Assembly: GCF_037975245.1 (NCBI RefSeq) | Contig: NC_092572.1 | Span: 26,516,989 to 26,580,988 of the forward strand | Length of the DNA: 64,000 bases | Direction of reading: 5' to 3' | Source of the DNA: Apostichopus japonicus | Taxonomy: Eukaryota > Echinodermata > Holothuroidea > Aspidochirotida > Stichopodidae | In this document: positions 42,093 to 56,361 of the stretch, piece by piece | Layout: every line of letters starts with the position of its first letter | How positions within the stretch are numbered: the stretch's first letter is position 1 | Program-made: the position numbers and the translations under genes | The notes under the pieces: generated by a model | What the model was told of the DNA's origin: nothing | The model's input: the letters and a program-made list of their open reading frames with translations, nothing else | Database searches by the model: none

Positions 42093-44132
42093 AGGACCCA
42101 GAGCCGGCTCTGCCAGGACAGCGCCCTCTGTTAAGAAGTTGGACTGGGCCGGGCCCAATTATTTTCTACGAGGGCCACAGATAAACATTTCAGGTTTTCG
42201 CTAAGGGCCAGAGAGAACTCAATCATATCACATCTAGTTTGCTCAATATGCAATGTATATATAAAAGCCTTTTGCCTGTGTGCCCTCTAGCATAATCCCT
42301 CCATGCCCCATATGCGTGGTTAGTGCAATATTCGTGACCATTTTTTTTTTCGTTGGTCGAATTAAGATCCTTCTCGGATCGGATTTGCCCCGCGGGCCGC
42401 CCTTTTTGGGAATCTTTGCCATATAGCCTAAAATGAAGCACGCAAAATTCCAACCACCTACAAATATAAACGACCTTGATTCGATTCGATTTAAGTTTGT
42501 TACTGTTTATTTAATTTTGCTGTTTTTTGGTTTGTTTTTTCCCTTCCCAATCTCTTTCCAAGATCGTCTGACAGATGTTTGCCTAGTAAAAGTCGTTTAT
42601 GGTAACTAAATTTTTAATTCAATAAAACATGGGATGTAATATACTTCAGCCTGCAAATAAAATACCCGCGGGGTGCATGGTGTGGTTCCGATTGGGAAAT
42701 TCGACACAATAATAATGCCACTACTAAATTATTACGTAATTTCATCAGCGTTAGTGTTTATCGAGTTACAGTTAAAGGGAGCAAACTTGTACCCTAGGGG
42801 TACTAACTTGAGGTCGAGGTGTCGCGTGACCTGTGTATATTGTTACAGAATTAACAAAAGATGTCTTACTGCACGTTCCGTGCGAAGTCATTATTTAACA
42901 ATGAAGACATTTCGCGGCAATGATCCTTGATAACACCGTGTGGACGGAGTACAACAATAATATTGCCGGCTATTATATACCTGCCTGCGGGGCTTAAAGC
43001 CGGTAGAATGAATCGCAAAACACGCGAATCTGTTGCGTTAAGACGATAGAAAATATTTTAATGGAAAACCCAAAGACGATTATCAGATTAGGCCTACCTT
43101 GAAATATTAAGCCTGCATGCATCCCCCCCCCCCCCAAAAAAAAATATATATAATTATACAAAAAATAATAAGAAGAAAATACAAAAAAACATGTTTACGT
43201 TATGATAAGTTATTCAACTGAAGAAGACGGTGGTATTTGAAAAAAAAATGGAAAAAATGAGAAGTAATACTTCCACCCACAAACAAAGTTCGCTCGCGGT
43301 TTGGTTGCAAGCGATTCGGAAATTCTACACAGTAATGCCACGGCTACAATAGACAGCGAAAAAAAAATAAATGGCAGCCCCAAGCCGATCATCAAAATCT
43401 GGTGATGACATTTTGAAAGTTTAACCTGCATCGTTCTCAATATCAATAAATAAACATGGGTACATCACTGTGTTGTATTTTATGCGTCAACACGTATAGT
43501 ATCGCGTTCTCAGTTTCAATGAGTGCATCGCATACAGGCCAGTGAAGAGAAGGGGGGGGGGGTTGTGGGGGGGGGGGCGACGGGACAGGGGTAAAGCCAG
43601 GAAACCCGAGGTAAATACGGGGAACATGTCAGGTAATATGCATGGGATGTAGAAAAATGTGCTCACATTTTTCATAACATAGATGAGAAAACAAATCGCA
43701 GTGTTGCGGGGATTATGAAGAATTCAATTTTTTTTTATTGTTACATATACTGAGGAGAGAGGGGTGGGGTGGGGTGGAGGTGAATTTTATCATCCAACCA
43801 GACAAATGTCGGTTATCTCGAAAACGATGTATAGGAAATTGACTGATTCAAAATATCAACAGGATACTTAAAAATCGACGTTCCTCGTTGATCAGCCCCC
43901 CCCCCCCCCCCAAAAAAAAGACAATTCATCTACTGAACTGTCTAAACTGGACTACATATAATGCTATACACCTTTACACTCTCAACCGAAACCATACGAA
44001 GGCCATGATGGTAACACGATCTAACATTAATTTTATCACTGTACACCCTTGTGACGTCACTAACTTTGTTCTCTTTGTTCTTGGCCATAGAAGAAATGCA
44101 AGTTACTGTGGTTAAGCTGTCAGAAACATACA
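42093..44132. other. Non-coding stretch with a possible diverged duplication
   Basis: 43025-43120 and 43335-43437 share a diverged pattern (GACGAT..., ATGGnAnnCCCAA, CGATnATCA, then CCTGCATnnnTC), suggesting an old duplication at about 310-bp spacing. G/C runs of 9 or more lie at 43125, 43549-43580 and 43894-43912. A full CRE TGACGTCA lies at 44052-44059. No exon recognised. Confidence 0.45.
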
Positions 44133-44172
<40 letters not shown>

Positions 44173-44274
44173 CATATATATATACACCATATATATATAC
44201 ACCATATATATATACACCATATATATATACACCATATATATATACACCATATATATATACACCATTTATATACA

Positions 44275-44322
<48 letters not shown>
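44133..44322. repeat. AT array enclosing a 15-bp minisatellite
   Basis: The 15-bp unit ACCATATATATATAC is repeated from about 44171 to 44278 (starts at 44171, 44186, 44201, 44216, 44231, 44246, 44261). Pure AT runs lie on both sides. Each ACC marks an interruption spread through the AT array in a regular register. Confidence 0.95.
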
Positions 44323-44324
<2 letters not shown>

Positions 44325-45307
44325 GTGTTTATGCAAGTCTATCAACTTACATGCGTCACTTCCGGCTGTTTTATCGTCCATTAAGTTATTATGGTGTGAT
44401 AAAACAAGATAATTGATGGGTAGAGACAGACGATGGTTTTAACCTTCACACCCTCTGTTATCAATTCGACACACACGCACACACTAAACAACCCAATCTT
44501 CATGTTGGTTTCGTTGTACAGGCTAATATAAGAGGTGGTGCCATGTCATGAACACGAAGGTTTGTTTACGTCTTGTACAAATGATTGCTAGGGCGCATTC
44601 TGACTATAAATGGGGAGGGGTGGCCCTTGTGGCACAAAATTCGAGGGGCACTAGGACATTGGGATTTGATCAATTTAGATCAAATCTTTGCAACAAGAAA
44701 GCACTTTTTAAATATCAAAAGGCAATATTTTATTCTTATAAATGGCAAAAAAAAAGTGTCAATTTTTTTTTAACAAATAAAAGGCAATTCTTATTTATGA
44801 AAAGATGCACTTTTGAGGGTTTTCTTTCCTCACAAAACTGGTGACATTCTCTTATGCCTCTCACGGCTTCACCATAAGGGTTGCCCGTGCCCCACCCCCA
44901 CACCAACCCCCTTCTTCTAAATGTGATAAATGAGAGATATGGTTCATCAATTCCATATGGTAGACATGCAATTACATATGAAGCATACTATATATTACGC
45001 CTAGGTACTGTAAGTATATCTCAAATAAACCTATACAATGTTGTAGATGGTTCTCTGATCTATTCCCTTGACAATGTACGTGTCAAGTTTGTTTTTGTAT
45101 GTTAATTTGCGTGCCTACGGCAAGGCTTGATTTCTTGGAAATCATCCGACTACGAATGATTGTGTGAATAAAGCACGTATACAAGTATAGTAAACTTGTG
45201 TGGTTTGTGTATATCGGCTGGTACTGTGGTAGAGTGAATTATTATGTAAGGCTATAGACTCTGACTTCCGATACAACCGATCATAAAATGTTGGTTGGTA
45301 GTTGGGT
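44323..45307. other. Non-coding stretch, nothing recognised
   Basis: Two overlapping small frames at 44548-44844 lack family features. No splice, TIR or RNA-gene signal was noted. Confidence 0.5.
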
Positions 45308-45351
45308 TGAGGGAGGGGAGGGGAGGGGAGGGGGAGGGGAGGGGAGGGGAG
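45308..45351 (+). other. GGGGA repeat, strong G-quadruplex candidate
   Basis: Eight G4-G5 runs separated by single A bases on the plus strand. Short, regular loops are the most stable class of predicted quadruplex. Confidence 0.8.
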
Positions 45352-47420
45352 AAGGGAAAATTTGGCACACTTACTTACGGCTCCATAACCCGGCGCGCCG
45401 CTGGCTCCGAGGCACAGATATGCAGCCAAGTTGAGTTACACGGAAAGACACCGATTCCTTTGGGTCGCGAAACATGTCAATTTCTTCCGATGCATGGCGC
45501 CAAATGAGTCGTTTGGCTTCAAGTTCTGAGCACTGGATCACTGGAGCCGATAGGCCGTTTATAACACAGTCCACCCCTGGGTGGGAGTGTGGGATGGAAT
45601 CTGGGTCTTGGGCGGTATATTGAAAGACAACGGATATTAAAATTACCAACCTAGCTCACTGCTGAAAATATAATGGTGTTCAAGCATGCAGAAACAGGCT
45701 ACAGAAAATCTGCTAATTTGTACCTCTTTTGCGTTGATTTGAGAGTGTCCTGTTGTTAAAAGTAAGAACAAAACGTAACTGCACATCTTGAAAAAACTGT
45801 ATTAGGTCTCTTGACGTAACATTATCATATTCCGAATATATTATATTGTAGGCCCTATATCCTTTCCTTGGCCCCTCCTCTCCTCTCCCCTCCTCCCTCC
45901 CTCCCCCCTTCCGCTCTCCATACCCCCCATGACATTCTCTCCCTTTCCTCCTCAAAAAAAGCCCCTCCCTTCTCTCACTTCCAGAATGCAATTGGACAAG
46001 AACGACAGTTAGGAGAGATGATAATAATATTTCAGTGAGCCTAAACTAAATCATTAGATTAGCGGTAAATGTATATATAGGTACGACCACCATTCAGCGG
46101 CCTATGAACTTAATGGAAAGTAAGGCTTGGAATGGAAGATGAACTGAAGCCACCGGGCGTAATCTACAAAAGGAAACATACTGCTCTAAACCCTTTGTGA
46201 CCCCTACCCCCCTACACGCCGATCCCATCCCCCTTCCTGATAGTTTTGTTTATCCCATAGCGCCTACAACTGCCGTGTTCCTTCCCCGTATACCCCCCCC
46301 CCCCTCCCCAATGGCACCTGTCACATGCCTTTACACCAATGACTATACTACGTCAAGCCCTCAGTGCATGCAAAACGAATGTCATTTTCGAAGAACAATA
46401 CATGCCCTTGAAGATTTCATCTCCCAATCCTTGACAGTGTTCGTGAAAAACAACCTTCGTTTAGGATCAAAGCTTCAAAACACAGCCTTATGGAGATTTT
46501 TGGCATTGAGGTATAGCGTTGACAACATCTCACGGGCGACATAGATAAGCGTTTTGAACACCCCCAGATGACCACCAAGGAACCCGAGGACAGTATACAC
46601 TATACACACACACCTGTTTAAGTAACACGATATCGTTATGGAGAACTTAAGGAGACTGAACGTTTGAGTTTTACGCGGAGGGGCTGGGGGAGTGCCACAT
46701 TAGCATCCACAGCTGGGTTCTAAGGCATTATATATGCGGCCCCCTCCTTACTCAGATTGCAAGTACATGTCGAATATGGTAGGACAATTTGTATGTCTTG
46801 CCTGCATGGAGGGGTTCGCGAAGGTCCGTGAACAAATTGGTGTTTTCTTGATCTTGGGGCTACCATTATCTGGAACTGAGGTTGGGGAAGGTTCAAGGGG
46901 AGGGTTCAATTTTCACTTCCGAACAGTTATCGCAGTTTGATTAGGCAGTCTGAAATGAGAAAACATGCAAATGTGTATGTAAGATCTAATGTATTAGCCA
47001 ACATTGCAACCACACACCCATCGCATAAATTTAGTCTTAATATTTTGATTGTCCAACAATATACTAGACAATGTCAGTACAAGACATTGGCTAAAATAAT
47101 ACTTTGGTTTTCAATTTAGGACACTAAATATTTGCTAAGCATCTGGGACTCACTTGGGGACTTTCCACTGTCTTTAAATATTGATTTCGCAATATTAACA
47201 TGTATATCCATTTTGACTTCGCTCCATTGAGTCCTCAAGTTCTAACCCATATATTTGTAGCAAAGGAAAACTAACTGTAAAACTGCACTTCGATCCGTAG
47301 ACGTGGCATATGTTTACATTCAACTCAATGACTTCATATTATGAATTACATATGGCTGCAAATGTCAATCAACATGATGCGACTATTATTATCCCGTCAA
47401 TGATATTCCATCCAAACAAG
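45352..47420. other. Non-coding stretch with pyrimidine-rich tracts
   Basis: CTCC-rich tract at 45875-45970 and C10-type run at 46293-46304. No exon recognised. Confidence 0.5.
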
Positions 47421-47640
47421 GTGATTGGCTTTTGATATCGTCATTAATGAATATTTAAATTATTATATTATCATCCAATCATCTTGTTCGACGTTTCAGA
47501 TTGTTTCATTATAATTATTCTGACGTCAGTAAAGTGAATACTATTGACCAATCAAATGTGATAGAATTGACCTCATCCTCGGCAAAGATTTATGAATGAA
47601 GATTTTGCAATAGGTACTCGTGTATGGACGTCCCGCAATG
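47421..47640 (+). promoter_or_regulatory. Promoter of the 47.6-kb candidate gene: CRE and CCAAT boxes
   Basis: GATTGG at about 47421 and CCAAT at 47475-47479 and 47548-47552 flank a perfect CRE TGACGTCA at 47521-47528. The CRE lies 20-45 bp from each of the two nearer boxes. A second CRE-like TGGACGTCCC lies near 47625. CREB/ATF sites with CCAAT boxes typify cAMP-inducible and immediate-early promoters. The cluster lies upstream of the candidate exon-1 donor at 47909. Confidence 0.5.
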
Positions 47641-47909
47641 CCGCAATGCTGTGTACGTGTGTTTATGTAGTGCAGGCAGTACTACTGTAGTCTCAGCCAG
47701 TCAGGTTTCACGGAGCTAGTTTATGACGAGTGCCGAATGTACGACTTTCAAGCGATTTTCGAAAGAAATTACTTCGGAAGCGATGTGTCAGTGGCAAAAT
47801 TGTTTAGTACTGTGTCAGTGATATTCTTATAAACAAGGTTACACTGTTCCGAAGACTGGTCTCTCATTATTTCCACGTGGAAACCTGGTTTCGGAATATT
47901 ATTACAACA
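47600..47909 (+). other. Candidate noncoding exon 1 (5' UTR)
   Basis: The 3' edge is a donor-like ACAACA|GTAAGT (GT at 47910-47911). The 5' edge is arbitrary, placed downstream of the promoter cluster. Several short frames end quickly, so it would be untranslated. It pairs naturally with the acceptor at 49428. Confidence 0.35.
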
Positions 47910-49427
47910 GTAAGTCTTTACCATTCAAAGATAGGCCTATCTCATGTGTGCGACTATCAAAATTAATAACGCTAACCTCCATTAACTGTGTTTACAAGAG
48001 CTTCTGCCGATATTGCTTTACTGAAGAATTCAATACTAGTTTTATGACATATGAAGCTTACGTCTTTGTAATATCCGTCAAATAAATATAATATGGGGCT
48101 ACACTTAGACAGGCTAAGTGTAGGTGGGTCGGGAGACCTGGCGTTACAATTAATACGTTAAGCCTAATAAGTACTATTATTAATGTCATGTGCACTGTGA
48201 TATTAGTAGTCGTTGGTTTGATCCTACACTACAGTAAATGAATGTAATGGCTTAAAATAGATATGTAACCTTATGAGTACATTGAAATTGTATGTTATGC
48301 AGGTAGGCTTGTATAGTTGGAGACTGTTCAGTGTTCTACAGTAAGTGCTTGATATGATATAGCCAAGACTTCCAACAATACATACAGATGGAGGTCAGTG
48401 CATATGTGTGAGGGGAGGGGGTGGGGGAGGGGGTTGGGAAGGAATTAATTTACACCTGACCTAGGCCTACATGGTCTGGATGTTTGGATGCTCAGTGGAC
48501 TCTTTGCTCCATTCCGCATCTGAGTATATCTACTTCAGAATATTAGTTTTACTCTAGTCTTGGTAGACTTTTGGGATCATATGTCCCATTCATGGTCGGT
48601 CGGTATATTCCACTATTAAGTAGGGGTGTTCTGTATTTGAATAGAATCTTAAACAGTCGTTGTTTGTCGTTCTCAAATTATTTTGAGAATGGCATTTCAC
48701 ATCCCTAACCTATTTTAATGTAGTGAATTGAAATTGTTTATATTAATTATACCTAAACTATGCTGACCTTGGTCATTTTTAAAAACTCGACACCAACTTA
48801 AAGTATTATCGAATGGTATAGTCCAAAATAAATCAACTGGCAACAATTTTTTCGTTCCCCCCATTCCTCATTCGAGCATCTGTATAAATCATTCCGATTC
48901 TTGACTTTGACCTTATTTACTAATCCACATCTTAACGAGCATTAATTACGTAGATTGTTTTTACTGATTCTTTTAATGGGTTGAGTCAGCATCGAAATAT
49001 TGTTGTACTAACTGATCTACAGTATGTCTTGGAAGTATGACTACTGGATTTGGGACATTTGATATGTGTGATTTTATGATGGTTTAAGCCAAAGCCCTTT
49101 AAAATAGAAGGATGTATGATTGGCACAAATCGAGTAAAATTTTCTCCTTACGAGCCATGTTGGGTGGGTACGGAGTGGGGTGATTAGTTTATCAAACCTG
49201 CAATCCTTCCCATTAGATTAGAATGCTTCTTATTGACATGGTGCTCATCATTAGGGTACAAACAAAGCCCACATACTTGAGAGGAAGGTTGGGGAGGGAG
49301 GGGGTGGGGGGACTAATTCCACTTGAAAATATTGACTGCTTGAGGCACTTTGAATCATTTTCCATTGTATCCAAGGTACAGTATCAATATTTTCATGATC
49401 GTTTCATTTTCTTTCTTCAATCCATAG

Positions 49428-49567
49428 GTACCTTTAATTTGTCTTTCAAGTTTCGCCCGATGTCAAGCATGGTCATGAGAACATATAGTGAGTACTCTGC
49501 AGTACCGGATGCCTGCAACTATGGCCAGCCACAGGACCTCATGAATAATCATCAGAGTGCTTGTATG
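49428..49567 (+). CDS. Candidate coding exon 2 (translation start), unidentified, weakly NR4A-like
   Basis: The acceptor is a pyrimidine-rich TTTTCTTTCTTC...CATAG|GTACC. The donor is TGTATG|GTAAAT at 49567/49568. Three in-frame ATGs lie at 49460, 49469 and 49475. The second has the best Kozak context (A at -3, G at +4). From 49460 the exon encodes 36 residues and ends in phase 0, matching the phase-0 start of exon 3. The peptide is rich in S, Y, Q, N and M (TYSEYSAVPDACNYGQP), as in a disordered activation region. TYSEYS recalls the TYSSEYT-type N-terminus of vertebrate NR4A receptors. The open frame extends on both sides (49223-49762), but the splice signals argue against reading it straight through. 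Without a database search this remains a candidate. Confidence 0.45.
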
Positions 49568-52500
49568 GTAAATATTCATATATATGTCACAGTCTTGTTT
49601 ATTATCAGGCCAGATAACATCACCAAAAATTTTGTGGTTGCAAGTACTTATTTATCCCTATTTTATGTATCTATAAATATGTTATATTTTGGAAGTACAA
49701 GGAAAACATGTTACGGTCATTTCAGGGTTCCACTTAAATTCATGAGATTTTGCCCTCTTTAATTCTTTTACGAGGTCTAGTCTAATTTTGTGCTGATATA
49801 TTAGGGGATTTGGGGGTTGGGGTGGGAGGGGAGGGGGTGAATGGTTTAAATCATTTTCTGGTAGTCACAGCTCACATTACTCAGGGTATAATTTAGTGAT
49901 CAAATTTTGTCTAGAAGTTTTTCATGGCTCTGAAGTTTTTTGTCTCAGACTTTAAAATAATATGCTTCCCTGTGTAAAGGGAAACAAGGTACAGTATGCA
50001 TCTTTGGACTTGTATAGCAACTTGACCGTTTTGCCTAGCAATTAGCAATGCGTTACAAGATAAATTATTCCATGATTACATTATCAACTACGTCAGGTGA
50101 CTAAAGTTACCTTATAGCTGATCCAACAATTGATGGTCAAGTGGGAGGGGGCAGTACTTTCTAGGGGGGTGGGGGAGGGAAGCAGGCAGTATTGCTCAAA
50201 CTTTATTTCTAAAAAAAACATTTTCTTAAAAAAAAATTTGGTGACCAGATACATATTTTTTATCGGGGTGGGGGGTGGGGGAAGAGTTAGGGTCCAATAA
50301 AATAGACTATAAGCTAGAAGGTCAAATAATGGTCAGCCATGTTCCCAGTGTTATTGGAAGCCATTTTACCGCCACTCTTCATGTGCTTTTTCTTCGCTAG
50401 TGAGACACTTTAAGAAAAAAATTAATAAAATTGTCCAATATTTAGTAACCAGCATTTCAATATATCTGGACACTAGAAATATGTTCCGAAATCTGTAAGA
50501 AGATGATTCGAGAGCCACTGTGAAGTTAACTTTGAAAACAGCCTGAAAATTGAAACGTTAATATTTGGAGGTTTTACAAATGGTTGGGCTACAAAGTGTA
50601 TCTTAAATATAATATGCACCTTTTTAATTATTGCACAATGAAAGAAAATGTAATGGATTACTATTTTTGAAGTTTTTTTATCGACATCATACTCAGACTT
50701 TGGAAGAACTAATAAGAACTTAAAATTATATACATATTTATCAGTTTGCAGTTATTTACACTTTGTAGACTTTACACCTTTCGATATGGTCTTCTGCTAA
50801 AGTCAATAACGCGCATTGTGTTCGTCAGCTCTTATCGTAAAAACTTGTCAAGAATCGGAAACGACTGTTTCTTTTACAAGCCACCAGTTCAAAGAATTTT
50901 ATTTTTAAATCTATTTTGAAAGACTGAACTGTGTTTGCCAAAAGTTCTCTCTCGCTCAGAGTACAGCTTGACAATACGCTGGGCACGCACAGCGTAAAAT
51001 AGTATATTGTTCTCGGTTCACACAGTTATGAATGGGAGTCGTAATAGATATTGAAGGAACTTCCACCGAACCACAATAGATCAAAATTATTGTCACGCTT
51101 CCCAAGTTTTCTTTGCTTTTTGCATTTTTTTACTGCTGGTGTTGGTGACTCATTCCGTAAAGAGAACTTTTGTAAAAAAAAAATATAAAAAAAACTACCA
51201 AATACCAATTTTAGTGTATTTAAACAACATCCATTTATGGGTTGTTTTTTGTAGGTTTTTGGCTGTATTTGATAAAGGTCTGTATATGTATAGACTCACA
51301 GGGACTACTAAATGTGTAATATGAATATTAAGTACTATACTATAGCCAACTCCCATTCATACTGTACAGTAGTCTAGAATAAATTTATAAACTTCACTGC
51401 AAGCTTATATGATTTATAGTGACCATTTTAATCTTACTCAAGTTGGGATGTTTGTAGACCTTAACCACAGTCAATTGTTTCCCTTCAAAAGGGAGGAAAA
51501 CCTAGATTATCACCTCTGTCACAGTATCAGAGGTTTTGGTTAAATGGGTGTAAATATAAGGCTCAGCCCAAAACCACAGATTTACCAAATCAGGCAGAAA
51601 GATTTTCTTTTCAGATGACTGTAACAAATTACTAATACTTTGTTGTTAGAATCTTATAGCTGTATTGTACATGATGTTTATAGGTGGTATGCTGTATAAA
51701 AGCGAGAAAAACTATTGATACAAAGAATCAAATTGCTTGAATAATCTAAAGCAAAAAAACCTGTACATAGATTGAGAACAAAAGAAAAGGAAACAAACTT
51801 AAATTGGGCAAATGAACAGACAACTTAATTGGACCTCGAGATTGGTTGATAAACTTTGTAAAATTGTGACCAAGGCATGTAGAGTGATTTCGATAAATGT
51901 ACTTCCCATTAAAAGTGCCATCAAGTTAAGAAAGGACTTGACCCTAAAAAGTTGAGATTTTGTAGATATATATATTTATATCTATGTCAAAGAATTGATG
52001 AAACGGTGAATTATTTACTAGCAATATGTATGTCAGCAATTCATATTATTTTTTCTTAAATTGAAAATTAGCAACTTATCACGCAAGCCAATTTAGCAAT
52101 TCTCTGCAAAAATGTGAAACTATTGACTTCATTCCATATACAGCGTCAAATTGTTAGCAATTTCTGAAAACTGTTGAAATGGCAAACTGTATAAATAACA
52201 TTTAATTTTGTAATTTCAACAATTTTACGTCAAATGTTCAAAAGTTCACTTTTTTGTTGTTATAAGCTGCAAAATTTGACAACTTGTGTAGAAATGATGA
52301 ATGGACATAACATAATACAACTTGCCATAAATTTAAACATTTTCCTATAGATTGTCAAATCATGAGGGTTAAAAGTGTAATCATATGAATTGAGAATTAT
52401 GATTTCACATAAACAACTGTGAATTAATTTTAAGCTAACAAAATTATAAGAGATGTAGACAATGCCAAGAATTTTGAGTGTATCATGCATATCAAATTAT

Positions 52501-55343
52501 ATACTATACATGTATAGTGTCGATACAAAACTTAACACAGTACCTGTACGAATGTTAAGACCTGTCTCGCACAAGGCAGTGAAAAACTGTGTTCCTAGTG
52601 TCAGTGGGTGGGGGGCACAGGGGGAACAACCCTGATCGAGCCAGTTCCTGAACGTTAGCATAAACATATTTTAACCCCCCCCCCGGGAAAAAAAACTGTG
52701 GTGGGTCAAATACAGTACAGTGTTTATGTACAATATTAAGTACCATCACTGGTTGAAAAAAAAATCTGATTTAAAAAGGAAAAAAGAGAATAAGGAGGTA
52801 AAATGTACAAGTATGAAGAAAATCTTCTCAGGTATTTTTGTGTTGTGACCATTCACGAGGGAGTGACCGTTCTATGGCCATTCAGCATATATTTTTGAAT
52901 GCAATTATAATATGCCTGTCTAAAAGCTGATATTTTCATCAATTGTGGTTAAGTTCAAAATCCAATATTAAATCGATTCATGCATAATTGATAGTTTTTC
53001 GATTCATGCAAAATTGAGTTTTCCATAATCAGCCCAACATGTACTGTAGTTCTAATTAGGCAAAAGGGAACAGTTGACTCAACTTGATGCTTTTGCATTT
53101 TCATTAGGTCTCAGGGCTTCCCCCGGTATTCATTTTGTAAGGTGGCCTACGTCTCAGTTTTTTTTGCGACCGCCTCGGAAAAACATCATTACCAACATCG
53201 CCCCCTCACTGTTTTCTCACCCAGACCCCACCCCCCTCCCCCAGGTATGCTCATCCGGGTCCAGTGTCAGGAATAAGTTACTGTCTCTCACATGAGAAAT
53301 CCGTTGGGGAAGCCCTCGGTCTGTTCTAAGAAATCTGGCCCAATAAATCCATCACAAAGGACCTGTTGTTATCTTTACCACACATTGTTCACCATTGACA
53401 ATGTGACATATATGTAGAGTTTATATCTGGAGAAAGACTTAGAGTAAGTCTAGGCTACTACTGTTTATATACTGTTTATTCAGGACTGCTGACTTAACTG
53501 TTTATCTAACTGTCCAGTGTTCTCCCAAAGATCGCTCAAGCGGAAATAACTTACAAACTTGTGTTATATTTGCCCCCACCGTAATATGCTCTGGACAGTT
53601 TATATCCTTGGGTTTGCACAATTGCAGCACTATCATTTTAAGTCCTTAACCTGAGCAGGAAGCCCTTTAACAGTCAGTAGACCTCACTGTCCTCATCAGG
53701 AATTGACACAATTTCTCAATACTGTAATCGTTATTGTACTTCGGAACATCATTGCAAACTAATTACTGGGTTTATTGCGGATTTCAAAAGATTTAAGCGT
53801 TGATTTCGGCCCTTCAATATCTCTGGTGAAATTTGAGAGGTTGTGAGTTAAAAGTCATGGACCCGAAACTTTCTTGGATGGAATTGTTGGAGCAAGCAGA
53901 TATAGTAAGTTAAATTTTTTGACAGGCACTGTAGAATATATAAGTAATAATTAATATAATTAATCAAAGTTTTAGTATTTCTGTTAAAAAGAGAGAGATG
54001 TACAATTTTTTTTTTTTTTTTGGGGGGGGGGGGGTTGAGGCATTTACAGGTTTTATGTTTCTGTTTGATTTCTACAGACTTTAAGACCATCCCATAATAC
54101 ATTGCTAACAGTAGACCTGTCATTAATTTTGGAATCCTTGGATATAATTTAGTCAAGTTTCATACCAAGGAGAGAAATTATTTAAGTAAAAAACTTTCCA
54201 AACTTAAAAGGGAAAAAAAGTTAATGTTGGCCCAAGTTTACATCATTTTACATAATCCTAAAATCTATACATTGCTGAATTTTAAGGACATTAACTGTTC
54301 TAAGTTCAAAAATGCAAACATTCAATAAAGTACTGTGCTAATTTGGAAGTTAAATGGGAATGGAAACAATTGAACCGTTATCAACCAAGGTAATTTGGAA
54401 GTTGGTGGGGGGGGGGGGGAGGAAGGGAAAGGTTAACTTTTGACCATTTGGTACAACTGTTTAACCCCTGTTTAGATTTCAATCCAAAATTTTGACCATG
54501 TTTTTTTTATTCATAATTCTAGCCCATTTCCTTCTGTTGAGTTAATTTATTTCCATTTTCAAAATTTGAAGCATCTTTCATTATCTTCTCAAAATTTGTG
54601 TGGCAAGGTGAATATTAAAGACCACAGACTATTTATCAGACCGTAATGAAAACCACCTTTTCTTGGTCCGTCTCTGAATTTTAACTCCTTTTAATACCTT
54701 AGCTGCCATAATCTAATAATTATTCGACAGTATTGGGTAATCTTCAAACATCGGGAGGGGTGAGTTAAGACAAGCTGAGAGCAAATTAAGGCGATAACTG
54801 TGACGCTCTGCAGGAGGTGTCAAAGGTCGTCCTTGGTAATCCAACACGCTAAAATTGTGTAAATGCTGCTTGCATGGACTATATTTTAAGCTTTAAAAAT
54901 TGTTGGCTTTTTTTTTTTTAACCCTCTGTTTTGCAGAAAAGTGACTGTACCTCAAAATAATTTTAAGAATACCACCAGATTAAAGCTATGGATGTCTGGT
55001 AGTTATGCAACATTAACAAAAAATCTTTTTAAGCATATATATATCCATAAAAAACAGTGTAATGTTGCCACTTGGTGTTACAACTGTTCTATTAAACGTT
55101 TATATAGCAGGGGCATATATAAGTTGTGGCTAACTAAAAGTTAACAAGAGGTTTAATACAAGGTATATTGTTGCCAAATTTTTTTATAAAGTTACATATC
55201 ACCAATTTCATACTATAAGACATGGGGTGACAACTGCGGTGCCTTCCAATCATAACGTCCCCAGTTTGAGTCACTCCAAGATTAATGTATATCGTCCAGT
55301 TACAAATATGTAGACAATTAACAATTCATAACCATGGATGTTA
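49568..55343. other. Large putative intron 2, first part; AT-rich, no elements recognised
   Basis: AT-rich unique sequence with scattered G/C runs (49820-49840, 50165-50180, 52675-52685, 54021-54034, 54402-54420). No TIR pair, tRNA-like block or convincing exon was seen. Confidence 0.45.
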
Positions 55344-55450
55344 AATATGAATCTAAGAGACTGACTTTGGTCAGCTTGCGGCTTTGATAAGCCAATGATG
55401 GCTTCTTCGCGAGTTCCTGCTTGCAGGAGGATCTAAAATACATACATACA
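55344..55450 (+). mobile_element. Structured dispersed repeat H, copy 1 (tandem hairpins, TACA tail)
   Basis: Nearly identical to 58001-58110 in the same orientation. The transcript would fold into three successive 5-bp stems with 4-nt loops: CUGAC-UUUG-GUCAG, GGCUU-UGAU-AAGCC and UCCUG-CUUG-CAGGA. The 3' end is a short TACA run, as in a retroposon tail. In this copy the first loop is UUUG rather than UUCG, and there is a one-base insertion (GATGGCTTC versus GAGGCTTC). Confidence 0.85.
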
Positions 55451-56361
55451 ACTCTGTAGTCTCATGTTAGCTACTAATTGTCAATAAAAATCATTTAAGT
55501 AATATATTTCTACAAAACACAGATAATGATTGAAATCATTTCCCTCAAACATGTGGTTTGATATGTATGTACATAAAGCCTTGAGTCCGTCTATGTTTAC
55601 TTTTAGTCTATGATTCCTGTTTGCTCTTGTAAGTTCTGGCCACAAGCCTGACCACAATAATAGTGGTTATATCCCTGGAAGTGTGCAATAAGTGGGAGGC
55701 TGGAGGACATGCTGTTTGGTTGCTCTGTGGTTTTATCAAGGGCCTTGCAACCACCCTCTCTAATATGATAGATTCATGGCATATCTTCCCTTTACAACCC
55801 CATTGGAATAAATCTTGTTCCCATTAGTGGTGATCCATTTTATGTATGATTGATCATTGTTGGTTGCTAGGGAGTTACCATGCAGAGATTTCCTACAGTA
55901 CTAGGTCTATAATAGTGATTCTACAGTGATTTCAGATAGAGGGTAGTAATTGCTTAATTAATCTGGGGGGTATAAAATGTGTGGGGGGGGGGGACATTAA
56001 TGGTTTGTTGTAATGTAGAGTAGGTCCTATATACTATAAAGTGTGTGCTTTCAGTTGGAAAAGCAAGAAGACCTAACTGTGGATGTATAGCAGTTAGTAC
56101 ACATACTAGTATGTCAATTCAAATAGCATGTGTAAGGAAATTATGTGTAGAATAATTACAACTTAATCAGTTATTGAGAAGAAAGGAGACAACTAAGAAT
56201 CCAAAATGGTAAGGGTTGGCTAGGAGGGGTTGGTGCATGGTGGGATGGGTTCGGGAAACCCCCCCCCCCCTCTTGACCCATCACTCTTGAATGGCACACC
56301 ATGTGTAAGTTCAGTTGTACATGAGAGTCCTTAAGAGAGTTTAAGTTGATGATCTATCCCA
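55451..56361. other. Intron spacer, nothing recognised
   Basis: Unique sequence with a G9-type run near 55983-55993 and a C10-type run near 56260-56270. Confidence 0.45.

Noticed and set aside
49223-49762. A single-exon gene of 179 residues
   Set aside because: The upstream and downstream parts are unlike protein, and strong acceptor and donor signals bracket only the 49428-49567 part.
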